From an uncultured Ruminococcus sp. (GTDB lineage Bacteria > Bacillota > Clostridia > Oscillospirales > Ruminococcaceae), in the NCBI GenBank assembly GCA_900319195.1, contig ONNL01000211.1, positions 1 to 18,776 of the forward strand: 18,776 nucleotides of DNA, read 5' to 3'. The notes under the pieces are model-generated. The model did no database searches. It had not been told where the DNA came from and saw only the letters and a program-made list of their open reading frames with translations. Positions 1-6,610 of this stretch are shown one piece after another. The position numbers and the translations under genes are program-made. The stretch's first letter is position 1. Every line of letters begins with the position of its first letter.

Positions 1-27
1 AGAAGTCTATTCTAAGCGGTTTGTCAT

Positions 28-103
28 TGGAGCTTGTGACGGGACTCGAACCTGCGACCTGCTCATTACGAATGAGCTGCACTACCAGCTGTGCTACACA
101 AGC
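28..103 (-). tRNA. tRNA-Thr (anticodon CGU)
   Basis: Read on the minus strand this is a 76-nt cloverleaf with an encoded 3' CCA (28-30). The acceptor stem GCTTGTG/CACAAGC pairs 103-97 with 38-32, the discriminator is U (31), and the D-stem is GCAC/GTGC. The anticodon stem is GCTCA/TGAGC around loop TTCGTAA, giving anticodon CGU, which decodes the threonine codon ACG. The T-loop is the canonical TTCGAGT. The T-stem arms GCAGG and CCCGT leave one A.C mismatch (A51-C63) and one G.U pair. The rest is normal and a consensus promoter lies upstream, so it is probably functional. Confidence 0.95.
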
Positions 104-204
104 GATCATTGACTTCGGGGCACACCACATCATGTATTATTATATATACTATTATAATATAATAGCGGGACGCTTTTTGCGGAGTGTTGTACAGTCTTAT
201 AATT

Positions 205-233
205 ATTATATAATAAACAAACGAAAATGTCAA
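205..233 (-). promoter_or_regulatory. Consensus sigma-A promoter for tRNA-Thr
   Basis: On the minus strand a perfect -35 TTGACA (233-228) and a perfect -10 TATAAT (210-205) are separated by exactly 17 bp. Transcription would start near 198, about 95 nt before the tRNA 5' end, leaving an AU-rich leader to be processed off. A full-consensus promoter suits a stable-RNA gene. Confidence 0.8.
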
Positions 234-257
234 GAGGAAATTTATTTTTTGAAAACG

Positions 258-287
258 TGACAAAAGTTACTGCTTTGTCATTTTTTT
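258..287 (+). terminator. Weak terminator-like hairpin with T-tract
   Basis: TGACAAA (258-264) and TTTGTCA (274-280) form a 7-bp AU-rich stem with a 9-nt loop, followed directly by seven T (281-287). The shape is that of an intrinsic terminator on the + strand, but no + strand gene lies upstream in the window. It may stop antisense transcription coming through the tRNA region or an unseen small RNA, or it may be chance. Confidence 0.35.
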
Positions 288-575
288 ATGGTGTACTGAA
301 TAATAATTTACAAAGCGGTAAAAATGATATTTGGAGAAACGTCGGCAGAACGGGAAATACTCTCGGAGGGAGGTGGAAATCATCAGATTTGTGTTACTGA
401 TTTGTAACCATTCTGACACCTGAATGTGACTTTTGGGGACGAAAATTTGTAATGTTTTAGTTAAACCATAAAATTATCTGGCATGAAAATTAGCTGAATT
501 AGAGCGCTTTTGCCCTAATGCTACTGAAATATGATGATTAATTTTGGTCGAGAAATGGAATTATTTTCAAAAGCA
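288..575. other. AT-rich non-coding region upstream of the SleB-like gene
   Basis: No credible coding sequence is visible here on either strand. The only structure I can point to is the WalR-like direct repeat at 392-408, a weaker second copy at 448-464, and a possible weak promoter between TTGTAA (447-452) and TAAAAT (469-474). The unusual length of the region suggests regulatory content for the hydrolase gene downstream. Confidence 0.5.
392..408 (+). promoter_or_regulatory. WalR (YycF)-like box
   Basis: TGTTAC (392-397), five bases, TGTAAC (403-408). This fits in full the WalR direct-repeat consensus TGTWAH-N5-TGTWAH known from Bacillus and Staphylococcus. A second repeat at 448-464 (TGTAAT, five bases, AGTTAA) matches all but one position. 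WalR controls cell-wall hydrolases, and the next gene encodes a predicted cell-wall hydrolase. The site lies about 190 bp upstream of the best promoter, so direct action there is not obvious. No walRK is in the window. Confidence 0.4.
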
Positions 576-604
576 TTGCTATTTTCACGCAAATGTGTTA
601 TTAT
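576..604 (+). promoter_or_regulatory. Sigma-A-type promoter for the SleB-like gene
   Basis: -35 TTGCTA (576-581), 17-bp spacer, -10 TATTAT (599-604) preceded by TGT (596-598), which gives an extended -10. The start would be near 611, about 42 nt before the ATG at 653. Confidence 0.6.
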
Positions 605-652
605 ATTCACGGTCTTCAAGAAGGAGACAATTCGTAGAGAAAGGATGAGTTG

Positions 653-1408
653 ATGAGAGAAGCCAAATTTGCAGCTACTGTCTTCGGAGCTATTATCGTT
701 TGTCTGTCAGGCGGTCTGTTTGTTGCTTATAAAGCAGCACCGGAAGTTAGCACCAGTAAGAATTTAGAGATCGAAGCACCGCTCAGCACCACGACGACCG
801 CTGCTATGGAAACTTCTGTTAGTACAACGACCATTACTACAACGAAAGCAACGACAAGTAAAAATACAACGACGACAACTACTACAACGACAACTACTAC
901 AACTACCGAGACTACTACCGTCCCCGTAACAACAACGGTAGAGCTTCTTACCGAGCCCGAGATCGAAGAGGTCGAAGAAGAGCCTGATGAGGTCTATGTA
1001 GAGGAAATCGTTGAGGAGGCTGCTGCTGAACCCGAGCCCGCTCCTGCACCTGCTGTGCCCGAGGGCGACGGTACACTTCCCGTTTCAGACAGCGATTTCA
1101 TTCTCCTTTGCAATGTTGTCGGCAATGAGGCAGGTTCAGACTGGATAGATATCAAGAGCAAGGCTACTATCGTAGAGGTTATTATGAACCGTGTCGCCAG
1201 TCCTATGTATCCCGATACGATATACGGTGTGCTTACAGAGCCGTATCAGTTCTCGGGAAGCTCAAGCTATGTTGACCTCAATGACTATTCATGGAAGGTC
1301 ACAGACAGCGTAAAGAGCGCAGTTCTTTACTATTTTGAACACCCCGACGAGTTCACACAGGGCTATCTTACTTTCACAGGCAATGGCGTAGCAAACATTT
1401 TCAACTGA
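653..1408 (+). CDS. SleB-type cell-wall hydrolase with poly-threonine linker
   Basis: Protein of 251 residues from ATG 653. AAAGGA (640-645) sits 7 nt upstream, better than for the TTG at 650. Residues about 6-27 are a hydrophobic signal or membrane anchor. Residues about 44-100 are Thr-rich, with 14 consecutive Thr at 72-85. Residues about 101-140 are an acidic Glu/Pro/Ala stretch. The C-terminal 110 residues match Hydrolase_2 (SleB/CwlJ), with a GNEAGS motif carrying the probable catalytic Glu159 and then IVEVIMNRV and YPDTIYGVL. The family cleaves peptidoglycan; SleB itself acts in spore cortex lysis. Nothing here ties this protein to spores, and the linker suggests a surface protein spanning the wall. 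The end of the domain is less conserved. It is monocistronic, with its own promoter and terminator. Confidence 0.8.
   Translation: MREAKFAATVFGAIIVCLSGGLFVAYKAAPEVSTSKNLEIEAPLSTTTTAAMETSVSTTTITTTKATTSKNTTTTTTTTTTTTTTETTTVPVTTTVELLTEPEIEEVEEEPDEVYVEEIVEEAAAEPEPAPAPAVPEGDGTLPVSDSDFILLCNVVGNEAGSDWIDIKSKATIVEVIMNRVASPMYPDTIYGVLTEPYQFSGSSSYVDLNDYSWKVTDSVKSAVLYYFEHPDEFTQGYLTFTGNGVANIFN
866..907 (+). repeat. ACN trinucleotide tract encoding 14 threonines
   Basis: Fourteen consecutive ACN codons using a mix of ACA, ACG, ACT and ACC, within a longer Thr-rich stretch (about 784-960). The mixed codons lower pure slippage, but several short repeated blocks of act-act-aca and acg-aca remain, so in-frame length change between strains is plausible. 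The tract is part of the hydrolase linker. Confidence 0.85.
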
Positions 1409-1422
1409 ATCGTACAGGAAAG

Positions 1423-1447
1423 TCCGGAACAGAATCCGGATTTTTTT
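1423..1447 (+). terminator. Rho-independent terminator after the hydrolase
   Basis: TCCGGA (1423-1428), a 6-nt loop, TCCGGA (1435-1440), then seven T (1441-1447). It begins 14 nt after the hydrolase stop and separates that gene from the polysaccharide operon promoter. Confidence 0.85.
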
Positions 1448-1484
1448 GTTTTGCTTGCTATAATTGCAAATATCGGAATATCTA

Positions 1485-1513
1485 TTGACATAATCGCCCA
1501 TATTTGATATAAT
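1485..1513 (+). promoter_or_regulatory. Consensus sigma-A promoter of the polysaccharide operon
   Basis: Perfect TTGACA (1485-1490), 17-bp spacer, perfect TATAAT (1508-1513), with TGA directly before it as an extended -10. The start would be near 1520. I saw no equally good promoter in the gene gaps up to 9046, so the eight genes probably form one transcript. Confidence 0.85.
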
Positions 1514-1578
1514 TACTATGTACCGCTGTTTGCGGATAAGATATATAAAACAAAGGAGACTGCAACGGACTGTCAATA

Positions 1579-2976
1579 TTGTCCGAAAAAGTTATGAACA
1601 GAAAAAGAGAACGCTATAAAAGACTTATCAAAATAGGCGCCGCTGTTATTCTGCTCTTTATGCTGACGGGGATATTCGGCTATGTATGGTATAAATATTA
1701 CAGTGATGTCATCGTCCTGCCGTTTTACAGACGAGGCAACTGGGTGCTTATCGCCATTTACTGTATGCTGACGACGCTTTTTTTCAGAGTCTACGGGGGA
1801 TTCAGGATAGGCTATCTGAAAAGTACGGATATGCTTTATTCGCAATTTCTTTCAATGATATTCGTGAATGTGGTCACGTTCTTCCTGATAAGCCTTATCG
1901 GACGTCACTTCATGGACTCAACGCCTGTCGTCGTGATGACCGCGGTAGACCTCGGAGTTATCGCCCTGTGGACTGCCGCCAGCAATAAGATGTTCCTGCT
2001 GATATATCCGCCGAGAAAGCTGATAATCCTCTACGGAAGCCATCAGGCTGCGGATATTGTCATAAAGATGAGCGAGCGCGTTGACAAATACATGATCTGT
2101 GAATCCATAAACTTCAGCGAGAATCCCGAAGTCATAAGGGAACAGATACTCAAGTATGAGGGCGTCATAATCTGCGATATTCCTGCGGAGGAGCGCAACG
2201 ACTACCTCAAATTCTGCTTTGAAAATTCAATAAGAGTGTATATCACTCCGAAAATATCGGATATAATCGTGAGAGGCGCCGAGGATATAAGGCTCTTTGA
2301 TTCGCCGCTGATACTCTGCCGAAACTGCGGTCTGGACGTTGAACAGCGCATAATCAAGAGGACATTCGACATCATATTCTCGCTTATAGCACTTGTGCCT
2401 GCACTTCCTATCATGCTTATCATGGCACTGCTCATAAAGCTCTATGACGGCGGACCTGTGCTGTATAAGCAGAAGAGACTCACGATAGATTACAGGGAAT
2501 TTGACGTTTACAAGTTCAGATCAATGGTCGTGGACGCGGAGAAAAAGAGCGGTCCTGTGCTCGCCTCGGACGACGACCCGAGAATAACGCCTGTCGGAAA
2601 ATTCCTTAGAAAAGTCAGACTGGACGAGCTCCCGCAGCTCTTCAATATACTCAAGGGGGATATGTCGGTCGTGGGACCGCGCCCCGAAAGACCCGAGCTT
2701 ACCGCCGAATACAAGAAGCAGATGCCCGAATTTGACTACAGATTGAAGGTAAAGGCTGGTCTTACGGGCTATGCGCAGGTCACGGGCGTTTATGACACGA
2801 CTCCCTATGACAAGCTCAAAATGGACCTCATGTACATCGAGAATTACTCGATAAAGCTTGATATTCAGATAATCATTATGACACTGAAGATCATGCTCTT
2901 CCCGAAAAAATCAAACGCGGAAACAGAAGGAGCTCTTTTGCAGACGCGCGACGAAAAAAATAATGATGATGAATAA
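1579..2976 (+). CDS. Polyprenyl-phosphate glycosylphosphotransferase (initiating sugar transferase)
   Basis: Membrane enzyme of about 465 residues that moves a sugar-1-phosphate from a nucleotide sugar to undecaprenyl phosphate, the first step of glycan assembly. Four hydrophobic segments lie at about 16-38, 48-70, 84-106 and 115-138, followed by a soluble nucleotide-binding-like region. Another membrane helix (about 268-292) begins the bacterial sugar-transferase domain. Hallmarks are KFRSM, RLDELPQLFN (D349, E350), GDMSVVGPRPE and KAGLTGYAQV. Size and topology fit the large WbaP/WcaJ/EpsE-like group; the sugar cannot be read from sequence. The start is uncertain. AAAGGAG (1552-1558) is 20 nt from the TTG at 1579 and 35 nt from the ATG at 1594; an in-frame CTG at 1570 is at a better distance. 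It is the first gene of the operon. Confidence 0.88.
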   Translation: MSEKVMNRKRERYKRLIKIGAAVILLFMLTGIFGYVWYKYYSDVIVLPFYRRGNWVLIAIYCMLTTLFFRVYGGFRIGYLKSTDMLYSQFLSMIFVNVVTFFLISLIGRHFMDSTPVVVMTAVDLGVIALWTAASNKMFLLIYPPRKLIILYGSHQAADIVIKMSERVDKYMICESINFSENPEVIREQILKYEGVIICDIPAEERNDYLKFCFENSIRVYITPKISDIIVRGAEDIRLFDSPLILCRNCGLDVEQRIIKRTFDIIFSLIALVPALPIMLIMALLIKLYDGGPVLYKQKRLTIDYREFDVYKFRSMVVDAEKKSGPVLASDDDPRITPVGKFLRKVRLDELPQLFNILKGDMSVVGPRPERPELTAEYKKQMPEFDYRLKVKAGLTGYAQVTGVYDTTPYDKLKMDLMYIENYSIKLDIQIIIMTLKIMLFPKKSNAETEGALLQTRDEKNNDDE

Positions 2977-2991
2977 AGGAGAAGGATAACG

Positions 2992-4056
2992 ATGAAAACA
3001 GCAGCAGTTATCATGGCAGGAGGCCGCGGAGAGCGCTTCTGGCCTAAGAGCAGGAACTCACGTCCGAAGCAGTTTCTTTCACTCACCTCTGACGGCGAGA
3101 CAATGATACAGAAAACTGTCAAGAGACTCCGTCCGCTCGTTGACGCAGAGGACATCTACATTGTTACGAATGCGGCTTATACCGACCTCGTTGCCGAGCA
3201 GCTCCCCGATGTTCCAAAGGAAAATATCCTCGCGGAGCCATGTGCGAGAAATACAGCTCCCTGCATTGCCTTTGCAGCAGCAGTTATCGGCAAGAAGTGC
3301 GAGGACGCGGTGATGCTCGTGCTCCCCTCCGACCACCTCATCGGCTATGAGGACATCTACCTCAGAACGCTGAAAAAGGCAGTAAAGGTCTGCGAGGAGG
3401 GACAGAACCTCGTTACTATCGGTATCACTCCGACCTATGCCGAGACAGGCTACGGCTATATCAACTTCGGCAAGGAAAGCGGCGACGCTTATGAGGTAGA
3501 GCGCTTCGTTGAGAAGCCCGACCTCCCGACAGCCAAGAAGTATCTCGCTTCGGGAAAGTACCTCTGGAACAGCGGGATGTTCGTTTGGAAGGTATCCTCT
3601 ATCATGGCAAACCTCCGGAAGCTCATGCCCGATGTATATGAGGGCGCTCTCAGAATAGCTGACAGCTACGGCACGGATAAATACACAGAGACTCTCGTTA
3701 AGGAGTATACGGCATTCACAAGCGAATCCATTGACTTCGGCATTATGGAGAAGGCTTCGGACATCTACACTATCCCCGGAAGCTTCGGCTGGGACGACGT
3801 CGGAAGCTGGCTCGCTGTTGAGAGGATAAACGAGACCGACGACAACAAGAACTACATCGACGGCGACGTTATCTCGATAGATTCCGAGAGGACTACTATC
3901 TGCGGCGGCAGGAGACTTATCGCGGCAGTCGGTGTTGAGGATCTGATCATCGTTGATACGGATGACGCTGTTCTTGTATGCTCGAAGAACAATACTCAGG
4001 ACGTAAAGAAGGTCATTGCTCAGCTCAAGGAGCACGGACGCAATGAGCTCGTATAA
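2992..4056 (+). CDS. manC: Mannose-1-phosphate guanylyltransferase
   Basis: 354-residue cytoplasmic enzyme making GDP-mannose from GTP and mannose-1-phosphate. The N-terminal nucleotide-binding signature is intact (AGGRGERFWPKSR, then PKQF), followed by FVEKPD, LWNSGMFVWK and GSFGWDDVGSW, all typical of the family. The length matches the short monofunctional form; there is no C-terminal phosphomannose isomerase domain as in long ManC/AlgA proteins. AAGGAG (2977-2982 area) gives a good start 15 nt after the preceding gene. It supplies the substrate for the dehydratase encoded next. Confidence 0.95.
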   Translation: MKTAAVIMAGGRGERFWPKSRNSRPKQFLSLTSDGETMIQKTVKRLRPLVDAEDIYIVTNAAYTDLVAEQLPDVPKENILAEPCARNTAPCIAFAAAVIGKKCEDAVMLVLPSDHLIGYEDIYLRTLKKAVKVCEEGQNLVTIGITPTYAETGYGYINFGKESGDAYEVERFVEKPDLPTAKKYLASGKYLWNSGMFVWKVSSIMANLRKLMPDVYEGALRIADSYGTDKYTETLVKEYTAFTSESIDFGIMEKASDIYTIPGSFGWDDVGSWLAVERINETDDNKNYIDGDVISIDSERTTICGGRRLIAAVGVEDLIIVDTDDAVLVCSKNNTQDVKKVIAQLKEHGRNELV

Positions 4057-4120
4057 GCTTCGTTACCCAAAGGACAAGTACCTTTTATAACCATAAATAA
4101 ATATTAAGGAGAAGATCAAC

Positions 4121-5161
4121 ATGAAAAATGCACTTATTACAGGAATCACAGGTCAGGACGGCTCATATCTTGCAGAGCTCCTTCTTGAGAAGGGCTATAA
4201 CGTATACGGTATCTGGAGAAGAAAGGCTACCGTTGACTACGGCAACATCGCTCACCTCAAGGACAAGGTACACCTTATCTATGCTGATATGACTGACCCT
4301 GTTTCACTTATCTCTGCAATGAGGATATCACAGGCTGACGAGGTCTATAACCTTGCTGCACAGTCATTCGTTGCAACAAGCTGGGACACTCCTCTCGGAA
4401 CTGCTGAGATAGACGCTATCGGCGTTACAAATATGCTCGAGGCTATCAGGATAGTAAAGCCCGAGGCTCGCTTCTATCAGGCTTCAACATCTGAGATGTT
4501 CGGTCTTGTACAGGCTATCCCGCAGGTAGAGACAACTCCCTTCTATCCGAGAAGCCCGTATGGTGTTGCTAAGCTCTATGCACACTGGATAACAAAGAAT
4601 TACCGCGAGAGCTATGGTCTTTTCGCCTGCGCCGGTATCCTCTTCAACCACGAGTCTGAGAGACGCGGAATCGAATTCGTTACAAGAAAGATAACAAACG
4701 CTGTTGCAAGAATAAGCCTCGGCGTTCAGGACTATGTTGAGCTCGGAAACATGGATTCAAAGCGTGACTGGGGTCACTCAAAGGACTATGTACGCGCTAT
4801 GTGGCTCATGCTCCAGCAGGATACTCCCGATGACTATGTTATCGCTACAAATGAGACAAGAACTGTCCGTGAGTTCGTTGAGACTGCATTCAAGCACGTT
4901 GGTATCGACATCGAATGGCAGGGCAAGGGTGTTGACGAGGTCGGCATAAACAAGGCAAACGGCAAGACTGTTGTAAAGGTAAACAAGAAGTTCTTCCGTC
5001 CTGCTGAGGTAGATATCCTCCTCGGAAATCCTGCAAAGGCAGAAAAGGCTCTCGGCTGGAAGCGCGAGATAAGCTTCTCTGAGCTCGTTGAGAGAATGGT
5101 AAAGAACGACCTTGAGCTCGTAAAGAACGAGATAAAGGTAAACGAAATTATAGGAAAGTAA
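4121..5161 (+). CDS. gmd: GDP-mannose 4,6-dehydratase
   Basis: 346-residue SDR enzyme converting GDP-D-mannose to GDP-4-keto-6-deoxy-D-mannose. The Rossmann motif GxxGxxG is at residues 8-14, STSEMFG supplies catalytic residues, and the YxxxK pair is Y147/K151 within SPYGVAKLYAHW. The Gmd-specific stretches LFNHES-RRG, FVTRKIT and GNMDSKRDWGHSKDYV are present. AAGGAG stands 8-10 nt before the ATG. The product is a branch point to GDP-L-fucose, GDP-D-rhamnose or GDP-perosamine; the reductase at 7754-8692 points to D-rhamnose. Confidence 0.96.
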   Translation: MKNALITGITGQDGSYLAELLLEKGYNVYGIWRRKATVDYGNIAHLKDKVHLIYADMTDPVSLISAMRISQADEVYNLAAQSFVATSWDTPLGTAEIDAIGVTNMLEAIRIVKPEARFYQASTSEMFGLVQAIPQVETTPFYPRSPYGVAKLYAHWITKNYRESYGLFACAGILFNHESERRGIEFVTRKITNAVARISLGVQDYVELGNMDSKRDWGHSKDYVRAMWLMLQQDTPDDYVIATNETRTVREFVETAFKHVGIDIEWQGKGVDEVGINKANGKTVVKVNKKFFRPAEVDILLGNPAKAEKALGWKREISFSELVERMVKNDLELVKNEIKVNEIIGK

Positions 5162-5169
5162 TGCGGTGA

Positions 5170-5187
5170 GGGAGGCTTATGCCTCCC
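5170..5187 (+). other. Intra-operon hairpin after gmd
   Basis: GGGAGGC (5170-5176), loop TTAT, GCCTCCC (5181-5187): a perfect, strong 7-bp stem 9 nt after the gmd stop. No T-tract follows, so it is unlikely to be an efficient intrinsic terminator. It more likely stabilises the upstream mRNA or lowers read-through into the glycosyltransferase genes. Confidence 0.55.
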
Positions 5188-5222
5188 CACAGCCGTAAAT
5201 AAGCAAAAACGGAGGAAATGCC

Positions 5223-5465
5223 ATGACGGGAACAGCAAAAAATGCCGCTCTTTACAGGGAAACTGTCCTGAAATGCCTTGATGAGCCGAATACGCTCATG
5301 ATGTGGACTTTGACGGACAATATGCCCGTATCAAAGAGAGTGAGGGAGAGGAAAGCCGCTCCCGAGCGGAATAACAGCGGTTCTCATTCCGTGAGGGCAG
5401 TCCTTCTCCGAATGTGTGCGGAAAAAAATTTATGGCAGATATGCGGCAGGTCAAAGAGCCTATGA
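5223..5465 (+). CDS. Small hypothetical protein, coupled to the GT4 gene
   Basis: 80 codons starting at ATG 5223 with a strong GGAGG (5211-5215) 7 nt upstream. Its TGA (5463-5465) overlaps by ATGA the ATG (5462-5464) from which the classic GT4 N-terminus MRIAFDALPL begins. The strong ribosome binding site and the exact 4-nt overlap argue that it is translated and coupled to the glycosyltransferase. The product is basic, without a membrane segment or any domain I recognise; the middle (about residues 37-57) is low-complexity Arg/Ser/Asn-rich. It could be a leader ORF whose translation feeds ribosomes to the next gene, or a decayed gene. I assign no function. Confidence 0.5.
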   Translation: MTGTAKNAALYRETVLKCLDEPNTLMMWTLTDNMPVSKRVRERKAAPERNNSGSHSVRAVLLRMCAEKNLWQICGRSKSL

Positions 5466-6610
5466 GGATAGCATTCGACGCACTGCCACTCATCAGTGAA
5501 AAAATAACGGGCATAGGCTGGTGTGAGGTCGGTCAGACACAGGCGCTCGCGGCGCTTCACCCCGAAAACAGCTACACATACAGCTATTTCTGCAAAAACG
5601 GCGATACCGTCAAGCAGGAGCGCATAAAGCCGTTCCTCACGAATGGGATAAAGCCGCAGAGCGCGGATTTTTCGGGCTATCTCTACCGTGCCATGAGCAC
5701 CTTCCTGCCTGTCCCCTATTCGCATTTCTTCGGGAAGAATGCCGATATTACGCATTTCTTCAACTATATCGTGCCGCCCTGTGTGCACGGAAGGACGGTC
5801 GTTACGGTACACGACATGGTGTACAAGGCTTTCCCCGAAACTGTGCGCGGACGCACGAAATTCATGCTCAACACGGGACTGAAAAAGTCCATGAAGCGAG
5901 CTGACCTCATTGTTACGGATTCGGAATTCTCAAAGCGCGAGATACTCAAATACTTCCCGAAGCACGAGAAGAAGCTGAGAGTCGTGCCGTGCGGTGTTGA
6001 CCTTGAACGCTTCAAGCCGACAGATGACGCGGAGCACATGGCAAGGGTGCGGAAATCGCTTGAGATAGACGGCGATTACTTCCTCTACCTCGGTACTATC
6101 GAGCCGAGAAAGAACCTTGAAAGGCTTATCAGAGCGTATTCGCTCTTTTCAAAGAAAAACGGCGGAGATGTCCCGAGGCTTGTGCTTGCAGGCGGCAAGG
6201 GCTGGCTGTATGACAGTATTTTTGCCCGTGTTGCCGAGTTGAAGCTCGAAAAGCAGGTCATCTTCACGAAGTACGTTCCGTCGGAGGACATGAACGCACT
6301 CATGTGTGGAGCTGTCGCATTTGTTTTTCCGTCAATATACGAGGGATTCGGTATGCCGCCTCTTGAGGCTATGGCTTGCGGAGTTCCCGTGCTTTCGTCG
6401 GGAGAGGCTTCGCTCCCCGAGGTGACGGGGAGCTGTGCGCTCAAATGCAATGCCTGCTCGGAGGAGAGCATCGCGGACGGTCTGCATATGCTCGCAAGCG
6501 ACGCAGAGCTCAGAAAACAGCTCTCGGCGCAGGGTCTTGAACGCGCAAAGCAGTTCACATGGGAGCATTCCGCGGAGATACTATATAACGTCTACAAGGA
6601 GCTGATGTGA
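5462..6610 (+). CDS. GT4-family glycosyltransferase (mannosyl/rhamnosyl-type)
   Basis: 382 residues from ATG 5462, chosen because it gives the family N-terminus MRIAFDALPL and an ATGA coupling with the previous stop. Starts at 5414 or 5432 are in frame but lack a good ribosome binding site. Two-domain GT-B fold: the N-terminal acceptor domain includes VVTVHDMVYKAFPE, and the linker is RVVPCGVDLERF. The C-terminal nucleotide-sugar domain has GTIEPRKNLERL and the E-x7-E motif YEGFGMPPLE (E294, E302). GT4 enzymes of this type often use GDP-mannose or GDP-deoxymannose donors, which fits the adjacent genes; the actual donor and linkage are inference. A cytoplasmic, membrane-associated role in building the lipid-linked glycan is likely. 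Confidence 0.9.
   Translation: MRIAFDALPLISEKITGIGWCEVGQTQALAALHPENSYTYSYFCKNGDTVKQERIKPFLTNGIKPQSADFSGYLYRAMSTFLPVPYSHFFGKNADITHFFNYIVPPCVHGRTVVTVHDMVYKAFPETVRGRTKFMLNTGLKKSMKRADLIVTDSEFSKREILKYFPKHEKKLRVVPCGVDLERFKPTDDAEHMARVRKSLEIDGDYFLYLGTIEPRKNLERLIRAYSLFSKKNGGDVPRLVLAGGKGWLYDSIFARVAELKLEKQVIFTKYVPSEDMNALMCGAVAFVFPSIYEGFGMPPLEAMACGVPVLSSGEASLPEVTGSCALKCNACSEESIADGLHMLASDAELRKQLSAQGLERAKQFTWEHSAEILYNVYKELM

Noticed and set aside
866..907. Possible CRISPR or tandem-repeat array in the 780-960 region
   Set aside because: The repeats are ACN codons encoding poly-Thr inside a clear gene; there are no spacers.
3079..4035. 318-codon open frame on the minus strand
   Set aside because: It is wholly antisense to manC, with no ribosome binding site or recognisable domain; it is a by-product of manC codon use.
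4069..4090. Possible terminator between manC and gmd (AAAGG...CCTTT followed by TATAA)
   Set aside because: The stem is only 5 bp with a 7-nt loop and there is no T-tract; the functional link between the two genes argues for co-transcription.
5414..5461. Earlier starts for the first GT4 gene (5414, 5432, 5441)
   Set aside because: None has a good ribosome binding site. ATG 5462 gives the family N-terminus and the ATGA overlap with the preceding ORF.
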